A stretch of 64,000 nt of DNA, from contig SZWC01007361.1 in NCBI GenBank assembly GCA_023375785.1, forward strand, positions 6,730 to 70,729, written 5' to 3'. Position 1 is the first letter of the stretch, and every line of letters starts with the position of its first letter. A program made the translations under genes and the position numbers. The notes below the pieces were generated by a model, which had not been told where the DNA came from, did no database searches, and saw nothing but the letters and a program-made list of their open reading frames with translations. The stretch is from Penium margaritaceum. Taxonomy: Eukaryota > Streptophyta > Zygnematophyceae > Desmidiales > Peniaceae. Positions 44,740-55,794 of this stretch are shown in pieces.

Positions 44740-45480
44740 CTCATGTCCATGTTGCTCCTACGCTTTTCGTTGAGCATATGCGCTTGATTCATCATTGCCT
44801 CTGCCATATGAGCACTGCTGCGATGCAGAGCCTGCTCTGTCATCAGCTTGCTACTGCTCTGGATGTTGCCACTTTCTCCGCTATGTGCACCGCTCACTGC
44901 ATGGATTGTGTGCAAGGCAAAATGCATTGTTCCCATTTCCTTGTGTCCACATCTCGTGTCCATGAGCCTCTAGTTCTTTTCCATGCAGATGTCATGGGAC
45001 CGCTCCGAGTTGAGTTCCACGGTGGCGGGCGTTATGTCCTCTGTCTGACTGACGACTATTCCCGCTTCTGATGGATTCCTTTCCTCCGTTTTAAGAGCAA
45101 TGGAGGTCCCACAAACAAGTCTTGGATTCTACAAGCAAAGCATGCCTGCCAGCACAAGGTGCGGGTGTTTTGTTCCGGTCGTGGTGGTGAATTCATTGGA
45201 TCAAACCTGAATTTTCTCCCGTCCGTTGGTGTCCAGTTTGATTCATCCGCATCCTATACCCCTCAGCAAGATGGGGTCTTTGAATGCTGGAACCGTGCTC
45301 TTGCAGATGGGGTTCACACTGTGCTGGTTGAGTCTGGCCTATCTGAAGCTTTCGCTTATGAGGCCATGAAAAACATGACTTGGATGTAGAACCGGGTCCC
45401 TCATGAGCCCCTTCCATTCCACGTATCTCCGAACGAACGCTGGTTCCACCGTCACGCTGACTTGCATCTTGTGCGAGTTT
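44740..45480 (+). pseudogene. C integrase, fossil
   Basis: GAG-pre-integrase ('HMRLIHHCLCHMSTAAMQSLL', 'CMDCVQGKMHCS') followed by the core ('LFHADVMGPL', 'LCLTDDYSRF', 'FCSGRGGEFIG', 'YTPQQDGVFECWNRAL'). Confidence 0.82.
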
Positions 45481-46460
45481 GGGGGTATGTTGCCGGTGTC
45501 TAAATCCCTGGAGACTAGCGCGCTAGGAAGCTCTTTCCGTGCGGGCATCTGCGCCCGTTCATCTGTGCCTTGCTATAATCCAAGGTGTGGCGTTTCTGGG
45601 ATCTAGAGAGCCATCATGTCATTGAGTCACGTGAGGCTCTCTTTTTCAAGAGCAAGTTTAGTTGCGACATTGTCCATGGCGTCCCCTCTCTTGGCCCAGT
45701 TTTGCGTGTTGTCAATAGCTCTTGGGCTGACTGGCCCTCGAGCGGTTTCCGCACTCGCATCTGCCTCCCGTCTGACCTACGCCCCTGCCTACATCCGTCC
45801 CGACACCCATGCCTGTGTCTCTCCCTGCATCATTGCCTACATCGTCGGTGTATGCATTGTCGGTTGCCTCCCTGCTTGTGTCCGCATCCACCTCTTCCTC
45901 CTCATCTTTGCCTATGTCATTGCCTATGATATCACTTGTACTATCTCTTCTTCATCGCTAGCATAACCTCCTATGTCCTCACCTACATCATCACATGTGT
46001 CATCTAATGCCTCTCCCCTTTGGCCTGATCCCTGGGTGGTTCCTTCCACAGCGAACCCCATAGCTCCTCCACTCTGTTCCGTCCTTGCCTTTTATTGTTG
46101 CACTCCAGGTGGCCGCCTGCATCCCTTGCAAACCCCCCCTCGCTCCTTCTCCTCTGTCATTCCGTCTGTGTCTTCTCGTCCGTCTGGCCCGGCCTTGGCC
46201 CCTTCCACTGACCTGCCTACGCCTGCCACTGGCCTGGATGCGCTTGGTCCGGCAGCGGATATCATCCAACCCAACTCGGCTGTCGGATATTCCATGATCG
46301 CAGACTTCTTCTGTGTTGTCCCCATTGCTGGATCTAGTCCTACCATGTCTCACACCTTTGTTGCCACTACACTCACTTCTTGTGGCGATGCGAGTCTCTT
46401 GCTTGATCCGGACGCCGTCTGCCAGGCCCGTTCTATCCTAGATGCAACTTTTTTTAGCAG
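45480..46460 (+). pseudogene. C integrase C-terminal segment and linker, fossil
   Basis: 'WRFWDLESHHVIESREALFF' marks the integrase C-terminal segment near 45590. After it come Ser/Pro/Cys-rich sequence and the block 'LDALGPAADIIQPNSAVGYSMIADFF' near 46240-46310, shared with the other Copia elements here. Confidence 0.72.
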
Positions 46461-46499
46461 GCTATGCATGAGGAGCCCCATGCGATCACAGAGCATGGT

Positions 46500-47700
46500 G
46501 TTTACGACTTGGTGGACCTCCCACCTAATAAAAAATCCATTACTACACGTTAAGTGTTCCGATGCAAGCATAAAACCAACGGCATGGTAGAGTGCTACAA
46601 GACTTGCCTCACTATTAAAGGCTTTTTTCATGTATCTGGCGTTGACTACGATGCCAATTTTGTCTCTGCGGGGAAGTACACCACTGCCAAAGCATTGCTG
46701 AGCCCGGTGGTCCAGCATGACTGGGAACTGCATCAAATGGACATCAACAGCTCATTCTTGCACGCCTCGATGAGGAGATCTACCTCACTCAGCTGCCTGG
46801 CTTTGACGATGGTACTGGCCATGTCCGGTGCCTTTGCAAGGCGATGTACAGGTTAAAGCCGTCTTCGTGCTACTAGAACTCGGAGTTTTTGCCACCCTTG
46901 AGCGCGATGGCGACTGTTACAGTCCAGTTGACCCTGCTCTCTTTGTTTGTGACCTTATTGAATTGTTCCTTGCCGTCCTGGTCTATGTGGAGGATCTACT
47001 CATTGCCGGATTACGAGGCTATCTAGGCTGTAAAGGACCTCATCCAGTTTGTGTACAAGATACAGAATCTCAACCTTGTCCGCGTCTTCTTTAAGATGGA
47101 GATTGAGCGCGACCATCAGCATCACACACTTACCGTGCATCAGGCTAGGTGTCTCCATACTCTAAAGGAGCGGTTCATCGACCTCCTGGCACTTGTTCTC
47201 CATGCATCTACGCCCATGACGCCTGCTTGGCAGTGCATTTTGAGGATTGTTACACATATACAATTCGGTGAGCTGGCAGACATTATGACCTACCTCCTGG
47301 TCATCGGATCTATGATGTTTCTTAGCACTACCACAGGTGTTTACACTGTGTTTGTATTCAACTTCTTGTCCCAATACTCCCAATGCCCATATCACCTCCA
47401 TCTCAAGGTAGCAGTGCGTGTCGTCTACTATGTCATGTCCACACCCCGTCTCAACTTCTGTTGAGTATGTCGCTTAGGGAGCAAGTGTCTGTGAGTATAC
47501 TTGACTATGTCATCTCATGCAACAGCTATACCAGCACATTGACCACATCACTCTTCACTATGAAAATGAAAGCACCCGTCGCATTCTAGAGGACGATGGA
47601 ATACATCACACTCACACAAAGCACATCAAAATCGAACATCACTTCCCTGTGAACACATTGTGTGTGGTGATGTGTGCCTGATTGGAGTTGACACCAGTCA
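46500..47700 (+). pseudogene. C reverse transcriptase and RNase H remnant, fossil
   Basis: 'YKTCLTIKGFFHVSGVDYDANF', 'WELHQMDINSSFLHA', 'VLVYVEDLLIAG', 'MFLSTTTGVYTVFVFNFLSQYSQ', and near 47600-47640 the RNase H tail 'HHTHTKHIKIEHHF'. The RNase H middle part is largely missing. Confidence 0.78.
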
Positions 47701-47947
47701 GCAACGTGCTAACATTCTTACCAATGTGCTCTGCAATGGGAAGTTCAAGGTGGCTATTCATGCTATCAGTCTTCAGACTCTTTGTGTAGATCCCAGGTGA
47801 TCTTTCTCCATCTCATCCTGTTCTGTCATCCCAGTTCTACCCCAATGTTGTCCTATTTCGTGCTACAAAGGCTCCTTGTTGCTGCTTGTGGCTCGTTGTT
47901 GCATGTCTGTGCCCCGTGCACGCTTATGACGTCTGGCATCTACGGGA

Positions 47948-47956
47948 CATGGGGGG
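47948..47956 (+). other. C polypurine tract
   Basis: CATGGGGGG directly before the 3' LTR. Confidence 0.7.
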
Positions 47957-48492
47957 TGTCGTTATGTCAGTCTTGATGAACTTGGGACTTGACACCATTC
48001 ACATGCAGGCAAACTACAGTGGTCGACAACTAATTTGATGATCTCTCCCTCATCTTGCACATCCCTATGTGCACACATGAATTTTCTCGGACAAGTTCGC
48101 GAGGGCCATTTTTTGGCAACATAACTTCTTCTCTTTGCCAGCTTAGTTATGTAGAGCTCATTTTTGTGCTTCTGCTACTTCTTTTGCTTTGTCATTCGGC
48201 CACCCAACCGACCTGTACTTTTACTGCTATATGTCCTATTCCTGTTTGGTAGCTTGTAGATGTTTTTCTGGACTTGACCATAGGCCAGGTGTTGTGCAGT
48301 TTGCACGTATGTTGACCTAATTGAGGGTGAAGGGGATATCCCTCTCTCTCACGCATTGTCCAATCAAACCCTTATGTTTCTTCACTTTTTTTGCCATCTC
48401 TCTACATTTTTAAGCATTGTATGTCACGCTGTGTTCTATGCAATGTACACTCTCACTCACAACATAGCTTAGGGGGTTTCTCCATTCCCTCA
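47957..48492 (+). repeat. C 3' LTR
   Basis: 536 bp, uninterrupted. It is the reference for the empty target sites of B (near 48105), E (near 48125) and X (near 48378). Right TSD copy GATGG at 48493-48497. Confidence 0.8.
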
Positions 48493-48497
48493 GATGG

Positions 48498-48961
48498 TTC
48501 CTTTGATGGTCTCAGCTTCATCTTCCACACCCTTCTGTGCCTACATGAATTTTCTCGTTGGTGATTTTGTGAGGGCTATTTCTTTGGCAGCATCATTTCT
48601 ATACTTTGTAAACTTAGTTGTAGAAACATTGTATTTCTTCTTGCGTTACTTCTTCCAGTTTATCATGTGGCCATCCCAGTGACCCAAATTGCTGCCAGGA
48701 TCCGTCGAATAATTTTTTGGGAGCTAGTAGGTATTTCGTTGATTTTTCCACAGGCCAACTGTTGCGCAGTTTGCACGCACACTGTCAGAATCAATGGTGG
48801 AGGGGATATCCCTCTCCATTGCTCATTGTTCCAACTAAATCTCATTCTTTCAACAAGATACATGTCGTCTTTCCACCAATTTCAATACCGTCTGACACGT
48901 ATCATGTGCAACCTACACTCTCACATTGAATGTTGCTGAAGGGATTTTCTCCATTCCCACA
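48498..48961 (+). repeat. D 5' LTR, second part
   Basis: Continues 1270-1342 after the C insertion and aligns with 48035-48492 of the C 3' LTR. Ends CCATTCCCACA before the PBS TGGTACCAGAG (48962-48972). Confidence 0.76.
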
Positions 48962-48972
48962 TGGTACCAGAG

Positions 48973-50420
48973 TAATTGAGAGACTGAACCCTCGCATCCC
49001 TTGCATACAACATGCAACAATAGCGTCTGGCTTGGTTGGATTGGGCTCGGTGGGAGAAAATAGATCCTGGCATCGTTGAGGCCTTGAACTTAGTTTCGCA
49101 CCACAGAGTATTTCGACAATGTTGGAGGTGGAACACTGCCAAATCATTACAGGCAGGTTTCCCTGTCATGGCTGCCATATGGGCAACGACAACGCGCATG
49201 CACGCAACAGATCCACTTTGAGGCGTCGCAACCGCTCACAACTACATGTTCAAGCTACTTTCTTACATACTTGGACTTCCTCGCTCACCTGCCATAGACA
49301 AGGCTGTTGCATCATTTGCAACAGCCACATCCATGAAGCCTGATGGTTTCTCTTACGGATGCAAACAGATGGAAGTGGCACTCTTCCCCTCACACTCCTC
49401 TTTTGCGCACCTTCCAACCAGTAATAGCAACACCTCACAACGTTAGCAACATTCTCTGTTGTACACATGTTGCATTTGGTAACGGAAAAAAATGCATATG
49501 CTGATGCATTCACAATTTTGTGGGCCAGGTAGTGGTGGAGGCAGCAGCCGCTATAGAATAAAGTGTAGATGTGCTAACGCAATGCAGTAGAAGCGACGTC
49601 TGTCGCGATAACAGCTACACCAGCTACAATCTACAATAACAGTAGTGGCATCAACATTTTGTAGTCATAACAGCACCATCAACAGTAGTAGATATCTCAT
49701 CAGTGGCGACATTCCCTTCGTGTGCTGTAGCAATAGCTGTCGCCATCCACAAGCGATGATCTCTTTTGTCGCTTGAGACTTAGTCGCATAGTACACGTGG
49801 TAGCAGCACACGCAACACACTCTAAGATGGTTAGGTGGCATCCTGGAAGCTGCCAGTTGTCCACATGACGGAGCCAACACTCAGCGACGAGCTCGCCGAT
49901 CGGTTGCTCATCGATCGACGAGCTCGTTTATCGATGACCTCATTGGTCGACGAGCTTGTCGATTGATGAACTCCTCATACACCTAGACCAAAAAAAGGAA
50001 AAAGGAACGGTGGCTCACAGTGAACCTTGGTCCAACTCTCTCGATCCCTCACTTTTTGTCTCCTTATCCATTTCTTATCCTCTGTTTTGTTCATTATTGT
50101 CCTTTCTACTCCATCTTCCTTTATCTCTCTCACCCTGCTTTTCTCCACTCTCCTAGTATCCATTCTGGTCGAGAACCGAGGTATTGGAATTCCATTCCTG
50201 TACATTGAGAGATCTATTTTATTTCTCTTGGTGTAGTCCAATAATATGGGCATTTCTCTTGTGCCCTGAGGTTACTTTGCTTGTTTCCTTTTCTCTTACG
50301 TTCTCCTCTGGTGTTACTTCATATTTTACCCTCTCAATTGAGACCCGGGTGTCCGAGGATTTGCCCCGGCATTGTGGGAGACCATTCCTGTACCTCGTTG
50401 TGGGAGACCATTCTTCAGAT
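48973..50420 (+). other. D leader
   Basis: No gene recognised. Contains a short tandem array of GACGAGCTCG-like units (49881-49975), a pyrimidine-rich stretch (50040-50160), and near the end the hairpin motif (50338-50382, starting GAGACCCGGGTGTCC, ending GGGAGACC) plus a shorter echo to 50408. Confidence 0.6.
49881..49975. repeat. GACGAGCTCG/ATCGAT minisatellite
   Basis: About five imperfect units of 15-20 bp built on CGACGAGCTCG and TCGATCG. Confidence 0.75.
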
Positions 50421-51059
50421 CTCCCATCACCCTTTCATTTACTTCTGCCTATGAGATGTCCATTCTGGACAACGTTATCACGAATGGACAACTCAGAGAC
50501 ATCCCCAGATGGAGGCATTGCTGGGGATGCCTCCACCCAGGTGGCATGGGAACCACCGCACTTCTGGATCTCATCGTTTTACAGATCACCCTCATCGTTC
50601 TACACACCTCCTTTGTGGCTTCATGTGCTTGCTCCCCACGTATTCCCTTCTGCATCTTCAGCATCCATGTTAGGATTCGGCATGCCGGAAATGAGGTCTT
50701 CCTCTATCCTCTACGGGAGATTTCCCCCTTCTTAACCAGATGCCCCCTTTCCTCGTGGCACTCTGCATCTTCACCGATGGATCAACGCACAGATTTTCCC
50801 TTCCAGCATTGGCCTCATCAGCCTTGACCTCCAGTTGTCTCCTATATTGTGAGTTTGGTGGTTGGGTCTAAAGGTCATCATTGTGAGTTGGATGGAGCCC
50901 TTTGGGTAGTGTCATTGGGTAGTCTGGTCCCTGATGGCTCGTGGGTTGAGGACAGGCAACATGTCTCATACTCCCGTCGCTTAACAGCTTGCTCTGGGCA
51001 TGCACCATTCTCTACTATTTTTACAAGCAATCATGCGTGTCATGTCACGTCACCTGCAC

Positions 51060-51290
51060 GTGTGTCATGTGGATTATGTATTATTGATGCTGGAGCCACT
51101 TGTCACATGATGCCGACGTGTCTGGCATTCGTGTCGTTGGGGCCTTTTAGTGACGTTTAGTTTATTCGTACTGGATGAGGATAGATGCTTCCAGTGCAAG
51201 ATGTTGGTGTTGTGCATTTTGTTGGCCCTGAATGTGATCCAGTTTGTGTGTAGTTCATGCTCGCGCTTTAGGTTAGTCTGTTGTTTGTCA
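51060..51290 (+). pseudogene. D protease-like segment, fossil
   Basis: 'CGLCIIDAGATCHMMPTCLAFVSLGPFSDV' is the Copia protease region. As in C, no capsid or zinc-knuckle region is recognisable upstream (50420-51060). Confidence 0.72.
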
Positions 51291-51299
51291 TTATCATCA

Positions 51300-52010
51300 A
51301 TAATCAGGGTATGGATTTTGTTTCATCCTGTGGCATTGGCACTGTCTCTCTCCAAACCTGTGGGCGTGTTTTTCTTTATGGTCTCCTATATGACAAATTC
51401 TTTGATGTTCGGTCTTTTGCAACCACTCCGAACGCAGTTCTATGTGCTTATCTCCATGTTGCTCCTTCACTCTCCCCTCGACATATTCTCCTGATACATC
51501 AATGCCTCTGCCATGTGCACACCACCGCCATACGCAGCGTGCTTCACCATTTAGTCTGCCACTGGCGTGGACACCACCACCTTCTCTACACCGTGCACTG
51601 TTAACTGCTTGGACTGTGGGCAAGGCGAGATGCATCATACCCTATTTTCCATGTCTGAGTTGTGCATCCACGAGCCACTTCCTCTCATCCATGCCCACGT
51701 GATCAAACCATTTCCGGTTGAATTCCCCGACGGTGGTCATTACGTCCTCTATCTTACTGTTGACTTATGTGGTTTCTGCTAGACTTACTCACTCCGCTTG
51801 AAGTGTGACGTTAGGTCTGCAATCGAGTCTTGGCTTGTCCAAGCAGAGCATGCTTAATAGTGCAAGCTATAAGTAACTTGCTCCAATCGTGGTTGTGAAG
51901 TCATTGGTCCAAACCTTTGCTGATAAGCCCATGACATGGGTGTGGAACTGGGTTCCTCATAGTTTGTTTCCACGCCATGTCACACAGTACGAGTGTTGGT
52001 TTGGTCCATG
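51300..52010 (+). pseudogene. D integrase, fossil
   Basis: GAG-pre-integrase ('HILLIHQCLCHVHTTAIRSVLHH', 'NCLDCGQGEMHHTLF') and a core remnant ('EPLPLIHAHVIKPF', 'GGHYVLYLTVDLC'). The C-terminal 'SWVWNWVPHSLFPRHVTQYECW'-like segment is near 51950. Confidence 0.75.
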
Positions 52011-52396
52011 CAATATCCTCTGTCTTGCACGTGTCTAGGGAAGAGTCACATGCGTCTGGTTTCCTGAGGACTAATGTGACAGGAAGCTCCCATGTCGTGG
52101 CTGCATTTGTCTCTTCCTTGGTACCTCTCCATAGTCCAAGGATTGACACTTTTGGGATGCTAATCGTGAGCACATCATTTGGTCTCATGACACTTTTCTT
52201 TGATTAAACAAGTTGAAGTCACAAAATTTTTGATGTCTCTTGCAAACGCCTTTTGTATGGGGGGATGCTCGTGAGCCGGATGACCTGAGGGTGGTGTCTC
52301 CTCTCCGTTTGTGACTCCCACCTATGTTCCATCTCCTCTGACTTCTACATCCACAAGTGCACCATTGCCCACATCCTCATCCACTTCCGTAGATGT

Positions 52397-52399
<3 letters not shown>

Positions 52400-52436
<37 letters not shown>
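52400..52436. repeat. (CT)n microsatellite
   Basis: About 18 CT units, followed by a CA-rich stretch. Confidence 0.95.
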
Positions 52437-52438
<2 letters not shown>

Positions 52439-52545
52439 GCACACATACACACACACATAAACATACAGACACTTGCTTCTGTGTCTTGGCCTAGGCCATA
52501 ATCAACATCTCCATCCTCGCCAGCATCTCTCTCATTGCCTGTAGC

Positions 52546-52581
52546 ATCACATCACATCACATCACATCACATCACATCACA
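52546..52581. repeat. (ATCAC)n microsatellite
   Basis: About seven perfect units of 5 bp in the D linker. Confidence 0.95.
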
Positions 52582-53184
52582 TGCTATCATGTCTATGTCA
52601 TCATTGTCATCTTATCCAGCATTATTGCATGGGTCCTTGCCGGTCTCCCCACCTAACACTTCTATACCATTTGTTGATCTTGTATGGATTCCCTTGGCTA
52701 CAGATGTAGTCAAACCCTTGCCCTCAATTGACCATTCTCCTTTCAGTCGGGCTCTTGTTGGCTATCTCAGGCCTTTTGTAGTCATGCTTCCATTTTACTC
52801 CGTCTTCCAACCGCTCTGGTCTGTTGAGACCTACCATTCCTTTTATGTCAAACAGTGTGTCAGTTCCTCCTGACAATGGTTTGAACAAATTTGCGTTGTT
52901 TGCTCCTCTTGTCCAGCCGAACTCTACAATTGACTACTCTCTGATCATGGAAGATTTCTTGAGTGTTGTTTCAGACTCTGCATCTAGTCCTGTTGCTCAT
53001 CTCGCCTCTGTCGCTACAGCACTGACCTCTCAAAGCACCACGCAACTCCTACCTAATCTGGACATAGTCTGCTAGGCGCAAAGAAACTTGATGCCATCAC
53101 AAAACATGGTGTTTACGAGAAGGTAGATCTTACCATCGCATGTTCCGCGTATAGAGCTCTACCGTTCAGAGCATACTCTGCACT

Positions 53185-55794
53185 TAACCTACACTTGGCC
53201 TTGACCCAGCTACCTTTCAATTGCCTTGTAATACCGAGTGCATCTATTGTGCTCAGGGTAAGATGCACGAGTCCTCTTATCCTTTCTCATCTTCCCGAGC
53301 CTCCCACCCCCTTGAGCTCGTCCACTATGACCTTATGGATCCCTTACTTGACGATTCTCTATATGAGAATGATTGTTACGTTCTCACCCTCACTGATGAC
53401 TACTCTCTTTTTTGGTGGGTATTCTTCCTCTAATAGAAGAGCGACACATCAATTGAGATTTGTGATTGGCTCCTTGCCATGGAAAACAAGTGTGTTTTTC
53501 CCCTTTGCCACTTCCATTCTGACTACGATGGTAAGTTTATGGGGGAGGCGGATGCTTTCCTCAGGAGCGAGGGTGTTAGACATTATACCTTTACACCCTT
53601 CATCCCCGAATAGATTGGGGTCTCTAAGTGCAGGAACCACACCATGACACCGTGGTCCGCACTAAACGCATTGAGTCTAATCTATCCAAGGGACTCTTCT
53701 TTGAGGCCATGTCGTACATGACCTAGGTCTTGAACACAATCTTCCATTGTCCCTTGTCCCTTCTTGTCACTCCCTACCTCCATAGGTGTAGGCAGCGCAA
53801 AGATTTTCGATCTGCATGGGTCTTAGGTTGCGTCGCCTGCGTCTAGCTCCATGAGGACTAGCATGATGACATACTCACTCTCCATGTTCATCTCAACACC
53901 TTTCTTTTGGTGTCTTGTCAGTTCAAGGCATGGCGGTCCAGGGACCTTGTACGGCATCGCATCATTATGTCGCCTGACACATTGTTGTTTGAGGATCTTT
54001 TTCAACGCAATCTCCATTTAGTCCGTTCTGGGAGCCTTTTGGGCCTGTCCTCACCATTGCGTGTGGGAGATTCTTCATTGGTGTACGGCGTTGCTCCTTG
54101 TCTATTAGTGTCTAGAGGCCCTCATTCCACCGCCTTGCCTGTGTTGCGATACACACGAGATACACCCGATGTCCTAGAGTCCTCTTCTGAGTCTGTTTTT
54201 TCGGCTGTCGACCACAAATCCGAGCCCACCTCTTCTATTACTGACTCTTTCAACCAGGCAGCTGACTCCACTTCATCGACCGCTGACTTTGCCATTGAAG
54301 TGAAGAAGTGTGTCACTTCGGTCGTTGACTCAGTTGATCTATCAAGTGGTTCTCCAACTCCTCAATCGATTACTCCACCGGGATGGCGTATCATGTCCTT
54401 GCCTCCTCAAGCCCACCATGTCCACTCATCTAGTATTGGTATGACATATTTACGTACTCTTGGTGGTCGTCTTCTTCCACACACCCCAACGCCTTCATGA
54501 GGCTCACATCCTACCATTGCCAGGCCGTCCCCGGTGAGGAAACTCCTTCCACACCCGCTTCTCATAGTGTGGTGGGTGGAGGATGAAGACCTTAGGTCTG
54601 ACTGCCCTCGCCACTATCACAGTGGACTGTCATCCTAGTGAGAAGATGCAAGGAAGCTTCCTAGCAACACTACCGTTGACCAGGCGTCAGTGCCTGATCA
54701 GACAGTGACGATAGTCACAAGTCTTGCACGCAACGGCAAGAGTTTGGCTAGGGGACACAAGGCAAAGTGTCTGAATGCTTCAATAGCATTTTGCAGAGAG
54801 AAATGACAAATGACAGCTCCATGGCATAAATACCTGCCACGGCGCACAGCGGGTGTCGCACGCGGCAGTCCAAGAGCTGTCCTAAAACCGGCCCAAAACC
54901 ACTTTTTTGGCCATAACTCTGCGCACACATGTCAGAATGCTACGCCGTCTGAACCTAGACATGCAAGATCACAAGACGGACGCTACGACTGGTCACACGC
55001 ATGCATCCATCATCAGACAATGAACACGCAATGAAAAAACATGCAAATCAGGCTCATGGCCAGTCCGTCGGAGAACTCCTGCAAGCTGTAGAAAAAACAA
55101 CAGGAAGTCCCGGCAGTGTCCGCGGCTCTGGAACGGTAGTCGGCCAGCTCCAAGCCGGTAGTCCGCCACCATTCGTCGCACCGTTGTCACCAGGGCTCGC
55201 CTCAGGGATGTGCACGAGGATGGACACGGCCAAGTGGTCACAATAAACTGTACAAGAACGTCACAAATCACAACACCTAGATCCACATCTTGCTGTGTCC
55301 TGATTTCTCAAGAGCATCAATGTATGGTCTCGATCTTATTGTCTCGTGCTCCACTAGGTATTGCTCGTTCGTTGACAGCCATACCGTCTTTACAAGCAGC
55401 CACCTCATAGAGTTTCCATGAGTCGAGGGTTGCACCTGATGTTGTCTAGTGGAAGGTTGTTTGCAAGGAGGAACTGGGTGCTATCAATGAGCATGTTGTG
55501 TACAAGCTGGTCGAGTTGCTCCTAGGTTATAAAGCCATTGGGGCCAACTGGATTTGCTGTCCCAAGTGGAAGCAGGACGGCATGCTAGATAAGTACAAAG
55601 CCCGACTTACTGCCAAAGGCTTTGCACAAGTACCAAGAGTGGCTTTCGACCAGGCCTTCTCGTCAATTAGCCATTTCACCACCAACCCTGCGCGCTCTTT
55701 AGCATGGTCACACGCCATGGCTAGGAGCTCCACCAGATGGAAGTGAGTAATACCTTCATACATGGCACTCTCAATGGTGAGGAGCTACACATGG
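53185..55794 (+). mobile_element. H: internal fragment of another Copia element
   Basis: Begins inside a GAG-pre-integrase segment although D has already passed through its own integrase, so it is a separate copy. Integrase 53190-53830 ('CIYCAQGKMHESSYPFSSSRASHPLELVH', 'LTLTDDYSLFWWVFFL'), linker 53830-54630 (ending in the 'TLGLTALATITVDCHPS' block), then RT from about 55290 to 55794 ('YKLVELLLGYKAIGANWICCPKWKQDG', 'YKARLTAKGFAQVP'). Its sequence is closer to B than to C or D. Split by solo LTR A and cut by F2. No LTR of its own is visible. Broken (about five or more breaks). Confidence 0.75.
54639..55275 (-). repeat. Solo LTR of family A
   Basis: 637 bp, TGAGAAG to ATCACAACA in plus orientation, flanked by a perfect TSD CCTAG (54634-54638 and 55276-55280). 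No PBS or internal sequence accompanies it, so it is a solo LTR left by LTR-LTR recombination. It interrupts fragment H just before RT. Related to the LTR of A0 at 55-688. Confidence 0.85.

Larger units (their letters stand above)
1343..48492 (+). mobile_element. Copia C: LTR retrotransposon fossil swollen by nested insertions
   Basis: Ty1/Copia, plus strand, inserted in the D 5' LTR with TSD AATGG/GATGG. Its own sequence is 1343-1471, 10439-10456, 19903-20155, 42317-42429 (5' LTR), 42430-47956 (internal) and 47957-48492 (3' LTR, 536 bp). The 5' LTR holds B, E and X. Internal order is leader, Pro/Ser-rich stretch, protease, integrase, linker, RT, RNase H remnant. The two LTRs differ at about a fifth or more of positions by eye, so it is old. 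It is broken, with more than ten breaks. Confidence 0.8.
1270..53150 (+). mobile_element. Copia D: oldest host element of the nest (LTR retrotransposon fossil)
   Basis: A Ty1/Copia element on the plus strand. Its 5' LTR is in two parts (1270-1342 and 48498-48961) separated by the whole of element C. Putting the flanks side by side gives an LTR of about 537 bp that aligns with the LTR of C. After the LTR come a PBS variant (48962-48972), a long non-coding leader, a protease-like segment, an integrase and the linker before RT, after which the sequence switches to fragment H. No RT, RNase H or 3' LTR of D is in the window. It is badly broken (well over ten breaks) and, from nesting, the oldest insertion here. 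Confidence 0.75.
52010..53150 (+). pseudogene. D linker up to the RT boundary, fossil
   Basis: Ser/Thr/Pro-rich, with (CT)n and (ATCAC)n arrays, then the shared block 'NGLNKFALFAPLVQPNSTIDYSLIMEDFL' near 52880-52970 and a short match to the C sequence just before RT ('ITKHGVY'). RT itself is absent; fragment H follows. Confidence 0.68.

Noticed and set aside
52546-52581. (ATCAC)n array as an interstitial telomere
   Set aside because: The unit does not match known telomere repeats and lies in a Copia linker.
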